Part shown: in pieces, positions 46,791-59,175 of the stretch
Numbering within the stretch: position 1 is the stretch's first letter
Layout: each line of letters starts with the position of its first letter
NCBI RefSeq assembly: GCF_024586455.1
Contig: NC_065922.1
Location: forward strand, 18,534,089-18,598,088
DNA: 64,000 nt
Origin: Bactrocera neohumeralis
Taxonomy: Eukaryota > Arthropoda > Insecta > Diptera > Tephritidae
Direction of reading: 5' to 3'
Position numbers and translations under genes: made by a program
Notes under the pieces: model-generated
Database searches by the model: none
The model's input: only the letters and a program-made list of their open reading frames with translations
What the model was told of the DNA's origin: nothing

Positions 46791-49290
46791 TGAACGATTG
46801 CAGTAGATGACAACAACCTTAGCACTACGTATTGAGTTAAAAACTTTAATCAGCAATTACTGTAATGTTGGATAACTACATATCTTTTGTTAGTTTAGAT
46901 CAAATGGAAGCGTTCAGCAAATTCTTTTTGATCTACCAATCAGTCGAGAGAAAGAAAGACTTTTTGTTTTTGACGGAGCTTTACGCTTTGTTACTTCAAA
47001 AGCTTCGAGCCCATTTCTAATATATATGGAAATCAATATTCGCATGTTTCTAGTATTATAAGAAAATGTGTGTTATGTTCAAGTAGATTACAGTGTACCA
47101 AATCCACATAGGTACATACATATGTACCATATAAGAAGCCTCAAGTTCAAAATTCATAAAACGCGTAGAACTTGCAGTGCGATATCATTAAGGAGAATTT
47201 ATGAAGTCGATTGGAAATGGCAAAGAAATATTAAGTCAGTATACAACACTACTTTCAGAAAGGTTCTAAATTGTTGTAATTAAATTCTAGTGCCTTTGAA
47301 AAGAAGAACATTAGAGAACTGCTATTTCAAACAAAATACCAATGCAAATCTAAACTGGATATTTTCGCTTCACTAGTTAAAAATTTTTAAGGCATTTAGG
47401 CAGGATTTTATGCACATAGATTTTTATTATGACCACAATGTTGAACCAATTTTCTTCCAAGATTATATTTCACCAATAATGCACCGAATTAAGGCTTCCA
47501 ACTGGTAAACTGCAACTACATACTTCAACCGCATAAATCTCTGATTTAACATACTTCTACCAAAATTAGTTCAATGGTCTAACTAACATTTCATGCTATC
47601 ATAAATATATAAAATGGCTACACTTTTTACAGAAGCGTAAAAAAGTAAAAAGTCTATGATTTTCTAGTTCTCTTAAAAAAATTACTCATTTGAGTAGCGC
47701 GAAAATCTCTGCAGGGCTGCAAACCAATATATTACGCCTCCACAGCCATTTCAGCCAACCTCCAACGCTGATGATTCATTGTAATTGTAGTTTGCTATCA
47801 TTTCAACTATTTTCATAAAACAAGAAAACAAAACTTTTCGGCGAGTACAGATATTGTATTGTATTGGATTTTAGTATGTTCGCTCACTAATTGTTGTTTC
47901 GGTTATTGCTATTGTTCTACGAGCAAGTTAGTTAGTTTACGAATTGTTTAACAGCCTCAAAATGGCTAGAAAGCAAATATACTATGTACATATGTTTATA
48001 TAGTTTTGGAATGTGACTTTTGCTCTTTCGTTACTTTTCATTGCAGACAGTAATAGTGAGATAAGACGTAGCTTGTCTGATTTCACGAAAACATTGGTTG
48101 TTATGGTTCGAAATGTAGGTACGAAATGGAAGCGTATGAGGATTGGAAGTGAAATATCACTTACCTTCAAATTTTTGTATTATAAGATATTTCTTTATAG
48201 AAAAACTATACCGTAAAGGTGCCCTTGACCTTGTAGATAATGCAGAGATATGAATGGAATTCGGCACTGTCTTACAAAAGGAAAATATAAGAAATAGAGA
48301 ATGTCAGGACAAAGAACGTAAAAACCCCTAATATATTTATAACATAACTGAATTTTTCTGTTAAATCCGCTAAAAGCATTTAAAATTATAGACCTTTTTA
48401 TTTGTCAGATAACTTTAAATACTAGCATTCGTTAGCTTCCAGCAAAGCGGCAGACTTTACTAAAAATTACTGACCACTCTTCAAGACTTTCAGATTGCCC
48501 CTTTAAGTAAGTTTTGTTTACCAGCTTCATAGGTAATTTTAGCTTTGCCGCTTCATTTGATACACAATCAAGCGCAAAAGAAAGCGTACAACTGGCGCCG
48601 GCCGAACCCAAAGCGAAAATAATATAAATACTCGCATAATAAAATCTTAAGTACACATGTGAACATTACAGACGGCAGCCAAAGCGCCTAAAAGCAGACA
48701 CAATCCAAAGTAACACAGACATACACGCACATACATAGGCACAATTCACTCACGATTAACCCTATTAAAAGTATTGGCCAACAAATAGCTAACTAACCGT
48801 CTAAACAGCCAAACTAGTCGACCGTGTCGTACGGCATTGATAAACTGTAACAAAGTTAGGCTCATTGCAAGTTATCCTGACTAATATGTGACACAAAATT
48901 AAATCTACAACGGCGAAGGAGAAGTGGCTTGTATCGGAATGAAAGCGGCAAAGTAGTGGATGACAAATTTGTAGTTGGAGAGCATGTGTAGATTAAATAT
49001 AAGCAAGCAAGCAAAAAGGCTCAGGAAAACATAGGCAAATAAGACAAAATAAAAGTTTCATCTCCGAACTCATGCATATAGAAAATAAAATAACGAAGTG
49101 AGAAGGGACAAATGAGTCTGTGCTGATATTTTTTTAACAAGAGGTGTAGAGAAACTTAAAGATTATTAAATGGTATTCAGTAAGCATTTCTTCTTAAGTT
49201 ACATTCAAAATCGATGATATCAGCAAAAACATCTGTGTAAAGCTTATTTCACTCTTAAAAACCAACGAAAAATCCATATGCAGCTAAAAT
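46791..49290. other. Intergenic, no gene seen
   Basis: A+T-rich, short frames only. The minus frame at 48432-48656 lacks an ATG and was rejected. Confidence 0.5.
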
Positions 49291-50560
49291 TTCACAGGCT
49301 ACCTTTACTTAGAACTTGGACGAAGGAAAAAAAAATAAAATTGGATTTTTGGTAGACAATTTATAAAAAATTTAAAATTTCAGTGAAAATTTCGCGACAT
49401 GTTATTTCCAAATAGTTATAATCGAAAAAAAACTCTTCTACCAAATATTTAAGAATTACTATATATCGCAAAGATCTGCGTAAAATTTCGTGAAGATCGG
49501 TTGAGTAGTTCTCGAGAAATCTTGCCAACAGACTTCAAAAACACAGTTTCGAGAAAAACGCGTTTAAGGGGTCGGTAGGGTAATCTTAAAAAAAAAATTC
49601 TTTTCTCAAAACAAATTGTTTTTTTTTTGCATTTTCTGTTCCTTTATATGTACCCTTAGAATTAATGAAGAAACCCACTTTACTATTGGTAGGTTTCGAA
49701 AAAGGTCCAAAAATAATAATACCGCTCGACGTTTTTTCAACGTTTATGTCCTTTGTATGCTTTTTCAGTACTTCAAACTTTAAACGCGTTTTTCTCAAAA
49801 CACACTTTTTTAAAGTGGCGCACATGATTCCGGTCGAACTACTCAACCGATTTGCTTAATTTTTTTTAAATGTTCACAAAACGCCTGGCTATCTACATTC
49901 ATAATTTCTTATAATTTATTGACAATGTTATGACAAAATTTTTGTAAAAAAAACATGGGGAAAAGTTAAAAAAAAGTTAATTAATTTTTTATTTATCAAC
50001 ATTTTTTCATCATTCTAGTAGGGACGATAACCACTCACGTACTTTTTAAGAATAAATTGGGTTTTTGTGTTTCAGATGATCCAAACATGAGAAATCGTGT
50101 CCCACCCAGCCATTTCTCCGACAGATGTCATCAAAAAATTCCGAAAAAAATTTGTTTATATACGCCACCATATGCCTCATGATATGTGAAAAAATTTCTA
50201 TTGTAGAATAAAAATTTCTATGAAAAAAAATGTCAAAAAAACAGGCCAGATTACCCTACTGACCCCTTAAGGGCGGCGCACTTAGCTTAGCTAGTCTCGA
50301 GCGAAATTCTCCGAAACTATTATTCAGATCATCTCGAAACTTTTGGCGCAATATTCTAGAGGTGTTATAGTATATAATAAGATAATAAAAAATTGATTTT
50401 TGATTTACATTTTCTTGCTCCTTGGAGATCCCCAGTGTCTATTTTTTCTATCGAAAACACTAATTAAAAAAAAAATCTTTATAAATTGAAATGAAGTGTT
50501 TTCGAATACTAAAATGGTCTGGTATTAAAAGTCGGTTCAGTATTTTATCTAGCCTCATAT
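49290..50560. repeat. Composite repeat region hosting a TTAA-flanked MITE
   Basis: Text on both sides of the MITE ('acttggacgaagg', 'gtttcgagaaaaacgcgttt', 'ctccgaaactattattcag') recurs in part near 62990-63320 ('acttggacgaag', 'acacagttttctcgaaact', 'tttcggagatat'), so it is a dispersed family. No coding sequence. Confidence 0.5.
49564..50270. mobile_element. MITE with TTAA flanks, piggyBac-like
   Basis: TTAA at 49564-49567 is followed by GGGGTCGGTAGGGTAATCT. The right end, read in reverse, is TTAAGGGGTCAGTAGGGTAATCT, one mismatch in about 19 bp, with TTAA at 50267-50270. The element is about 700 bp and non-coding. TTAA duplication is the signature of piggyBac, though the terminal GGGG differs from the usual CCC start. 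Inside, 49782-49806 is an inverted near-copy of the sequence just outside the left end. Confidence 0.7.
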
Positions 50561-50589
50561 ATTCGTATAAGGTCTAATAAAAATAAATG

Positions 50590-51420
50590 CCTATAAATTC
50601 AAGATTTTATTTAGCATAGTTAGAATAATCCGATTTAGCTACAATATGCATTGTTTTGTACGATAAGTTGCCACTCTCATGAAAATCTTCATCCCTATTG
50701 GTAAAACAAAAATTTCTGGAGGCAAATTTTTCACCAGCACAGTCATTTGCCATAGGCAAGAACAGATAGTAATCACTTGGTGCAAATTCGAACCTTCTAC
50801 TTCCTATTATCGATGACTATGGCTTGACGTTATCTTTATAGAACACAATTTCTTACCTATTGGCTAAAGATTTATGCTTCTGGCCGATTACTTTCTCCAG
50901 ACGCTTCGTTTATTGACAGTATGGGGACGAATTAGGAGTTTGCACTGCCAATCCCTCCAAACACAAAACTTTCCGGACCGATTCTGGCTTGGCCTCTGTT
51001 TTCTGCGGATCCCCGGTATGCGTTCAAGACGGTTTTTACTTAATGTGTTCGTAAGTGACCCATTCTTTATCTCCTGTAAACATCCGTTTTGGAAATAGGT
51101 CGTGTTTGATGGGATTCAACAGCGATTTGCCGACGTAAATTTGCTCAATGAGTTTTAATGCGTTAACTCGTAGGGTATGAAGGCTTATGTAAATGGTTCC
51201 AAACAGTTCTTTGTTCACTGTTTAATTCCTGGATAATCCATATAGTGCATAGCTGAAGGTCAGTTGATTTCCATTATATTATCGGTACTTACGACAATTG
51301 GCCTCGCTGATCACTGAGCATTTTTGACGTCAAAAATACCGGAACGGAATAAATGAAGCCAACATTGAGCGGCTGTACATGCAAAGAGTTGGTTAATTTC
51401 ATACGGGGACTCGTTGTCTG
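50590..51420 (-). pseudogene. Mariner transposase relic
   Basis: The minus strand has SLLNPIKHDLFPKRMFTGDK then EWVTYEHIK (first catalytic Asp in TGDKEW). A frame-shifted middle follows, then RRFEFAPSDYYLFLPMAND (third Asp) and AGEKFASRE, with a decayed C-terminal end. The second-Asp region is decayed too. The sequence type is close to the element at 61760-62970. Confidence 0.75.
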
Positions 51421-53060
51421 GTGTTCATCTTGTGTGTACAAAAAAAAAAGAATAAAGAAAAACAGAAATTTCTTCAGAAATCTCCACAGCTAATGATTGC
51501 TTTATTATTATGTTAATTTCTCAATTAATATGTGCAAGTCATACTAATTTCTAGAATCATTCGACCACTGAGATTTTACACACCTTTTGCTGCACTTTCC
51601 AGCACTATGTGAATGTTGAGTTCATATTTTCTACAATCTTTTGTAGCTCAGACGCATTCGCACAACTCAAACAAATGAGAAAATTAACGCAGAAGAACAA
51701 TGGCAGCGGCATTATAACCGGCAAATCTACGCCGCCTAATAAGCAGCCAACTTTCTAAAGGCAAAAAATGGAAAAAAACACCGCATAAGGTGCGTGAGCT
51801 AAAGGGCTCTCTCACACTTCGTCGCTATTACTTGGAAAATGGGTTGGAAAAGTTTTCTAATTTGCTTTAGTGTATCCCCTTCCGGTCAGTGCCGTTGGCC
51901 GACTCGACGCACTGCCGACCAACCCACTGCTTGACCCATATTCACACGCGTGTGCGTGTGTGCGTGCTTTCTGCTTGTATTGCACTTGTCTCGCTTTTGT
52001 TTTTTTTCTACTTTTGCGTACAAAATAAAAATTAGCACAACAAAACAAAGGGCGAGAACTTAACGAATGAACGAATGAAATGAAATGAAACGAAGGCTAA
52101 GCCAAACAAGCGGCAGCAAGGAAAGTAGGTAGAGCAGAAAAACTTTGATTCGCATAATTTTCTCGATTGCAATCAAGGAATTTAGTCCTTTCGGTTGTTG
52201 GATCTATTTGTTTAAGTTCGCAAAAGTGCGTATTACTCGCTTATTGTTGTTTGTGTTGTGCTGGCGCTTGTTTCTGTTGTTCTTTTGTGCTATTTACTTT
52301 ATGCACTTGACCATAAGTTGGACGTAGTCGGATAACGGTAATGAAAGCTTCACTTGCTAGTATTTAACCAAGACTCAGGCAGAGAAACGAAGTAAATAAA
52401 AGTAAATATATGTACATGTATGCTTTCAACACCATTTCCTACCATTTTTTTCTCCACAACTTCACCCTCAAATATAAATAAATCTGCGTCCAAGTGAACC
52501 CCTTCGCAATTGTCATGAAGAAGCTATGCAAATTTGTCAAGAAAATAAAAGAAATTGTGATTTATATGTTTTTCCATTTCGCAGTGAGTAAACAAACTTG
52601 ACGAGCAAAATAGTCAGCTTATTTGAATGTCACCAAAGTAAAGTCAAAAGGAAATCGGTTGAGGAAAGGACCGGCGTAAGGCGAAGTAGTGAGCTGTAAG
52701 TAAAATATTAAAAAAAAGTTCTCAATCCCAGAATCCTAAGTAAACAGATGTACCTAAATTGGCTTCATTAAGGGACATTTACGTAATGAACTGTAGACTT
52801 CTTAATAAATAAGTGAATTTCCAAGAACATAATGAAGTTTGTTTGAAAAAGACATGATGTTTTAATTTGACCACATTTATTGGGTTAATGATATTAACTA
52901 ATTAGAGGGAAAATTATAATTTCAGTAAGGGAATACTTGCAATATGAACATTATTTGAAAATATGGAAAAAAACGGAAATAATAACTCACTCTTAGTGAA
53001 AACTTTTATGAAAAGACTCATAAGGAGCTATGGATGGACTTAACAATTAGTCGGTAATAA
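51421..53060. other. Intergenic, no gene seen
   Basis: The piece from 51660 to 52330 is less A+T-rich and contains a (GT)n run near 51948-51962, but open frames have no domain signature. Confidence 0.5.
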
Positions 53061-53084
53061 TAGAAAAGCAAGAAGGGCGGTACT

Positions 53085-53200
53085 GGTATTTCAATAGAAC
53101 ATTTTATTATCGCCTTCAAAAGAAGCAATATAGCATACCAACGTTTAATCTAATTTTCCATACGCTCGTTATAAGCTTTGGCTGAGGTGGCTGGTAGTGG
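53085..53200 (-). pseudogene. Mariner C-terminal fragment
   Basis: In reverse the text reads AKAYNERMEN, a stop, IKRWYAI and then a frameshifted FEGDNK-like end. It corresponds to AETYSQCIENWINRWHVIAS of the relic at 28905-29420. Only the C-terminal part can be seen. Confidence 0.55.
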
Positions 53201-53594
53201 TTTTTTCAGTTTCGAAGTACTTTTAGAGCGCCATTTGCTAGATTGCTGGACAGCTTCGACGTCATATTCATTCACCTATTTCTCTGAAGCCAACACAATG
53301 ATTTTCAAACACTCATTTCTTAACATTTTTCGTGTTATCGTCATTAATAGAGGTGAATGGACAACTCGAATGAGACAAATTTTCGATAACTTCACTGAAG
53401 GTTTTGTGCCACCCAGGTACTTTTGTTTGTGATAAACACCCAAACACTTCTGCAACAATTTCAAGGAATCCGTTACCGTGTTTACATTATAAATACGAAA
53501 TCTGAAGCAAATCCAATGCTCAGCAACTTCCCATGGTAAACAGTAAGACTTTTTAATTTAAATTTTGCCCAAAAACCCATTTGTGGAAATATTC

Positions 53595-53900
53595 TTTTTT
53601 AGGTTGGTACGACTGTAAATGACATCTGTCACATCAAAATAATCATTAGTGTTTCCTTTCTGAAGTACGTTACCTTCTGTGAAACAATGCTTTCCGACTT
53701 CCAGAATGTAATGAGACGTATTATTACTGCCGATGTATCTTGGATATATGCTTACAAACCGGAAACATACGATGAATCGGCCTAATATCCTGGCATAGGT
53801 GAGCCGAAGCCGAAAAACCACGTCAAAGCAAGTCAAAAATCAAGGTTATATTGAGTTTTTTCTTCAATTATCGAAAAAATTCCCACCGTACTGAGTCGAA
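53595..53900 (+). pseudogene. Internally deleted mariner relic
   Basis: 'ttaggttggtacgactgta' at about 53599 looks like a mariner terminus. Further on the plus strand reads SWIYAYKPETYDESA, GEPKPKN and (shifted) KSKIKVI, the block following the first catalytic Asp in mariner transposases (DETWIY.Y.PET...EPKPKK). The N-terminal domain and the last two Asp motifs are missing. Confidence 0.65.
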
Positions 53901-54869
53901 GCGAACTATTTCATGCTAGAGCGACGACTTCCGTCTCTAATCCCTTTCAACAATACTGATAAATAGAAGTGAAGGTAAAAAAGCAAGGCCATTTCATAAA
54001 GAATTTGAACTAGCTGAATTTCAAAATCGATTTTATACTAATCGGAAGAAAAGGAACTGGTTCTTATGACAAAAAAAGTTGTGCTCAATAAACACTTGAC
54101 AAGCTGAGTAGCTGCTTTGTGGTCATTTAAGACTTTCGAAAAGAATTACTGCTTTGAGAGGAATAGTGAGTAGCATTAACCTGTATTGTATTTATCGGAT
54201 TCTGCGAAACAATTCTTAGTTCAGACAGGCAAGGTCACTTATGATGACTGATGGGCTGGAGCGTGGCTACATAGTATATAAGTAATTTTATATATGATTA
54301 ATTATTAAATTTCATATAAGGGTAGTACTGAATATTGAGGAAAATCTTTTACTATATGTTATTATAAATTTTTGAACTTTTATTCTTATAATTAAAATTT
54401 TGCCGAAACACATTTTCTTCATTGGTTTCCTTATTTGACTCTGAGGTAAGGATATGTTAAAACTAAAAATTGTCAGCAGCGAAATTTACTTCAAATAAAT
54501 GCTCTAAGATAGTTGGAGAGGAAATAAGTTATCCTAATGATGTTCTCTGTTGGACACCTGCTTCGAAGTATAGTATAGTATTTTAAGTGAAGCATGTTTT
54601 GTATTTTAAATATGGAATGTATAAGAAGGAGTTCGGGTACCAATAAAATACACTTTTTGGTGAGAATACAATCCTCCTATAATAAAGTTTTTGTTTTTCG
54701 AGTTATAGCCAGTTGAATCAACCGTTTGTAGGTGGTTTGCTTGTAAAAACTGAAAACGTCGAACGCTTCAAATGAAACCAAATATGGCAAAAAATTTGTT
54801 TCGTTTAAAACTTTGTGAACTTTTACCCTGGACTTTTAGATGGCTAAAATTTTTTTGATATATAGTTTC

Positions 54870-55640
54870 CATAGGTATAAGACGCTAGAGCGGAGTAGCA
54901 GTGAGTTCCTTTACGTGAACAGAGGTTAGTGTTCAGGAACTATCTATCTATTAACTTCAGTTTCAGGCTTCCTGGCTGCTTTAGAATTTTGTTTAACCGA
55001 CATTGCAGCCATTCAGAACTACTGTTCTGCAGTGCAGTCTCCTTCAGAGAAGTGACTAACCGCTCTTCTAGCAAGGCGGCGAAAAAAGACTTGAGCTCAC
55101 TAACGGCACGTTCAAACCGAGTAAAAGAATGCTCAACCCATAATATAACCTAGAGTGGGAACCAGGCCGCAACGGAATCGCATATAACTGCAAAGCTAAA
55201 AAGCTTGCAAGTAAAGGTACCTTAGCCCTGCTACCAATTCAGTGAAAAGTATTTGGTGCTAATATATCTTCGTATGTTCCACCAATGAATAGCTGGGCTT
55301 CGCGTTAGCTTGGCCAGCGCTCTTGAACTGTTGCAAGATCTTTTTGGTCCAAAGTGGTTTACAAGAGATCCACTGAGCACTTCGACGGAAGAAGATTAAT
55401 TAGAAACAACTCAACACTTCCTTCTTGACTACCCCAGCTTTCCAAAATCATTGCTTAAACCCTTGGATGCTCACATTTTCAGACTTTCCGCTGAGCTGAG
55501 GAGAATAGAAATAAGACGTGTAAGCCGATTTGGTCCTCATCTCAAAGCGCTTTGTAGACTTATATGGTTTAATTACAGGAGTTCTATTTTCTGTTTTCAG
55601 CATGGACTGGCACTGGACTGAATCAGGCATTAAAACCAAC
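54870..55640 (+). pseudogene. Non-LTR retrotransposon fragment: RNase H end and C-terminal region
   Basis: The plus strand reads LTNGTFKPSKRMLNP, then NGIAYNCKAKKLASKGT (RNase H GH.GI.GN..A..LA.KGT). After a gap come KQLNTSFLTTPAFQN and NPWMLTFSDFP, parallel to TQHFLL..PVFGM and QLGAQSSDIP at 46520. Many stops. It is older than the copy at 45860. Confidence 0.65.
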
Positions 55641-55744
55641 ATAACCTAAAGAACATGGCATGAGTATGAAATGACTTCCTCTAAGGTTCGACCTGAGATC
55701 CAACTTAGAAACATCGATCTGATATTTTGAACGTTCTCTTCTAA

Positions 55745-55800
55745 CCAAGAAGTCTCTCATTTGTCGGTATCGCCGATAGCGGACCACTATAGCATCGGAT
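55745..55800 (+). repeat. DINE-1-like fragment
   Basis: 'ctcatttgtcggtatcgccg' then 'atagcggaccactatagcat' matches the block ahead of the 154-bp units at 20880-20935. Confidence 0.55.
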
Positions 55801-56141
55801 TTTTCTTCTTTAGCTTTTTGGTGTCAATTGGAGATTCCAAGTGTAGCAACGTGCTTATCCTTCTCTGATATTTCCAACGGAGTAGATGTTTTGCTCTTCC
55901 TCTGCTTCCGTACTGCGTTGAATACCTCAGAGCTGGAGTGTTTTCATCAATTCGGACGACATAACCTAGTCATGTCATTATATGTTTATTTCGTAATCAT
56001 TAAAATTAGTAGGATAACTTGTTTTAAAAACTATTATATAACATTTAAACAAAACTTTCAGAACATTCACTCCAACTCCATGTACCAAAACTTAGTACGA
56101 CCCTAATGCATATACCGAACACGCCTACAACACCAACTCAC

Positions 56142-56278
56142 AAACGTCTGTCCGCCCAAAGCAAATAATTCGGCATTCTTAAGATAGTACACATTAGCCA
56201 TTTGTCCGAACTCCGCCAACGTTGGTGTCTCGCATTGCTTCGCTGGAAGTTCTTGTTGCGAGTCCTTGTTGTGGCAGG
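56142..56278 (-). CDS. Candidate internal exon, unknown protein
   Basis: On the minus strand an AG at 56280-56279 is followed by a 137-base open stretch ending in TTT|GTGAGT, a consensus fly donor. It encodes CHNKDSQQELPAKQCETPT, LAEFGQMANVYYLKNAELFA and LGGQTF, with coding-like use of AAG, GAC, GAG and GGC. The acceptor has a weak pyrimidine tract, there is no partner exon I can identify, and I do not recognise the protein. It may be chance. If real, it would belong to a minus-strand gene converging on Fur2. Confidence 0.2.
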
Positions 56279-57339
56279 CTGCCAATTAAAGCGGCACGGC
56301 CGACCAGGTAACTAAACACTTCAGTGATTTTCGCATTTTCACACACTATTAACACGCAGGTGATTGCTGATTATTGTTGTTGGTCGTGACAGTTTTGTTG
56401 GCCCTTAACTACACTTCTATTGACTGCTTAGAGAAAACAGAAAACAGAAATTATACCGAAAATTGCGCTCGAAATAAAAGGCAGACAAACAGAATTAATG
56501 GCATCACGTGCAACTGCCGACAAAAACAAAATTACTTCACCTTAAGGTTGGGAAGTGATGCGGGATACGAAAGTGTGTATTTCCTTGCGTGGGTAAGCGC
56601 GTTACAACAATAAACGTAAATATTGATAAAGGCAGGGCTGTCGGCTTGAAGAAAAAGCGGTGCTGGCCTGTAGTGCTGCTGCTTTGCGGCAAATCGAATA
56701 TTATTATTATTGCTTTTTTGTGGCGCATTCTCGGTAAATATGTATGCAAATAGCTGGCACTTCAGCGTGCCGGAGAAGCTGCCAATAATTCCTAATCAAA
56801 TATTTATACACATGCAAGTACATATTGGTATGCGTGTGTGGGGTTTGCGTTTAACGCTTAAATATCCTGAAGGCTGCTGCTGGTGCGCAAAGAACGGCAG
56901 ACAGACAGCGGAAAAAATAGCGCCGAACACAGCGTCACAAACAGAAAAAGTTCAACAAGATAACGGTAATGAAAGTCAACAATCGCATTTGCAAGGTACA
57001 TACATACATATGATATATAGTATACAAACGCACACATATAGTACAAACATCCTGTTGTTGACCAAGCTAAAGGCGCTCGCTAGTGGCAAACCTGCACTTT
57101 GTGGAGTGTGGGAAGCATGAAAGTAACAGCAAACATATTTCGAAATTGATATTAGAATTAGTTGCATTCTTAGAAGTCTAGCATGGCAAATTTAGACTTT
57201 AGCTTAAGTACTTATGTACGATAGTAAGCACTAATATAATTACGCGCATTACATATTTATACAGTTCACTTTATATATTGAACATCTTTTGATCGATGTT
57301 TGGAAGTTATATGTATTAAGAGTACATAGAATTACAACA
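56279..57339. other. Less A+T-rich intergenic stretch
   Basis: A 136-codon plus frame (56710-57120) begins at TTG and lacks any motif; I do not call it. Otherwise I see nothing. Confidence 0.45.
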
Positions 57340-59175
57340 AGTAGAACACGTACGAGTACGAAGAACTTGACAAGCTGGCCGACGATGCTCAAAAATTCTA
57401 CGAAAAGTTGCGGCGACTAACAGAAGGTTTCAAGTCCAGAGCATACTCTTGTAGAACCCCCAGAGTTGTTCTGATGACTTACAAGGTGTGTTCCAAAGTT
57501 AAGAGGACTTAAAAAAAAAAAAAAAATGGTTTTTCGGCAAAATCAATTTATTTTATTCAAAATAATCTCCTTCTGCTTCAATACAGCTTTTTGCATGGTC
57601 CAGAAACATGTCGGACGACAGTTTTAGCTCGTTGGCCGGTTTGGCCGCCAGTATGCCGGTGTAAACCTTTTGAATGGCCTCTACGTCTGCATAACGCTTT
57701 CCTTTCATGGGCAAATGCAGTTTTCTGAAAAGGAAGAGGTCGCACGGTGCCATATCCGGTGAATACGGGGAATGGTTAATGGTTTAAATGTGATTTTTGG
57801 TCAAACAATCGTCCTTCGAATGTTGGATTCTGAGCAATTTTTAGTCGTCAGTCAATTTGTGTGGAACAAACCACGATGCTCAATTCCATTTCCCTGAATT
57901 TCAATGATGATTTCGGCTAATTTTTGAAGATACACGCACAGTTTCGATGGAATTTCCGTTGATCTCCGATTTTGATTGGCTCACGACCACTTTGAAAACG
58001 TTGAAACCACTCGTGCACGCTGCTACGGGATAGGCAATCATCGCCATAAACTTGTTTCAGCAATTGAAATGTTTCGGTAAAAGTTTTACCAATTTTAAAA
58101 CAAAATTTAATGTTGGCTCTTTGTTCGAAGCTCATTTTCGCTTCATTTCGATAACACAAACATACTGACACTTAAAACGCAATAACTTCACTTCCAATCA
58201 ATGAAATGTCGACATATAGATGGCGCCACCAGGCGGCGCTAGATTCAAAAAGTCCTGTTTACTTAGGAAAGCACCTTGTATGCCCAGAGCATACTAAAAT
58301 TATGGAGAGAAAACTTCTCCCAACTGCTGAATGGCAGTGAAAGCATAACACCAGGATATGGCGAACCCGATTCCCCAATCGATGACGATAGAGCAGACGT
58401 TCCATGAAGAAGTTTGTATAGCAATTACCCATCTGAAGAACAACAATGCGGCGGGGCCGTTGGATTGACGGGCGAGCTATTTAAATACGACTGCGAAGAA
58501 GTGATGAGGAATATGCCTCAGCTTCTTTGCAATACATGGTCGATGATATTGACATCATTGGCCTCAACAACAGTGCCGTTAGTACTGATTTCTCCAAAAT
58601 GAATAAGGAAGCGAAGTGTATGGGTCTGGTTGTGAACGTGGACAAGACGAAATATCTTCTGTCATCAAACAAACAGTCGTCGCATTCGCGGCTTGGCTCC
58701 AACTTCACTGTTGACAGTCTTAACTTCGAAGTCGTACATAATTTCGTCTATATTGGAATCAGTATTAACACAAACAACAACGTCGAAATCCAACACAGAG
58801 TAACTCTTGCCAACAGATGGTACTTCGAACTCTATAAGTCACTCATTATTCCCGTCCTGCTTTATGATGCTGAGACATGGACGATGACAACAGACTATAA
58901 GCTGTACGAGATATACGACAACATTGACATAGTTCAGCAATAACAGCGGCTACGCTGGCTAGGCCATGTCGTCCGAATGGACGAAAACACTACAGCGCTG
59001 AAAGTATTCGACGCAGTATCCACCGGGGGAAGCAGAGGAAGAGGAAGATCTCTACTCCGTTGGAAATACCAGGTGGAGAAGGGACTGGCTTCTTCAATTG
59101 GTGCCAAACAGTGAAAAAGAATAACGATTGGCGCGCTAAACTAGACCATATTAACTGCGAACGCAAATCGCTTCG
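57340..59175 (+). pseudogene. RTE-type non-LTR retrotransposon relic, split by a mariner
   Basis: Before the mariner the plus strand reads EELDKLADDAQKFYEKLRRL and TEGFKSRAYSCRTP. After it, LKLWRENFSQLLNGSESITP continues in frame. After a large internal deletion the reverse-transcriptase core follows (VDDIDIIG, from the family's YADDIDIIG), then NVDKTKYLLSSNKQS, HNFVYIGISINTNNN, LYKSLIIPVLLYDAETWTM, then RLRWLGHVVRMDENT and GGSRGRGRSLLRWK. This is the typical C-terminal order of RTE-type elements, which have no RNase H. Lost blocks and stops make it dead. Confidence 0.85.
57482..58278 (-). mobile_element. Internally deleted mariner nested in the RTE relic
   Basis: TA at 57480-57481 and 58279-58280 bounds CAAGGTGTGTTCC... 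and ...GGAAAGCACCTTG. The transposase is minus-strand: MSFEQRANIKFCFKIGKTF, VYGDDCLSRSSVHEWFQRFQ and a broken middle, then MAPCDLFLFRKLHLPMKGKR (third Asp) and EAEGDYFE near 57555. The block with the first two catalytic Asp residues is deleted (797 bp in place of the usual ~1.3 kb). A run of 16 A lies near the terminus (about 57511-57526). Confidence 0.88.

Noticed and set aside
48432..48656. Minus-strand frame with a hydrophobic start that resembles a signal peptide
   Set aside because: No ATG at the start, a stop just upstream, and the only AG upstream leads into an in-frame stop.
49564..50270. Autonomous piggyBac transposon
   Set aside because: The interior has no transposase frame; the longest frames are about 65-86 codons and run through the repeat text.
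56710..57120. 136-codon plus frame
   Set aside because: Starts at TTG, contains TATA/CACA repeat text and no motif; overlapping minus frames are equally open.
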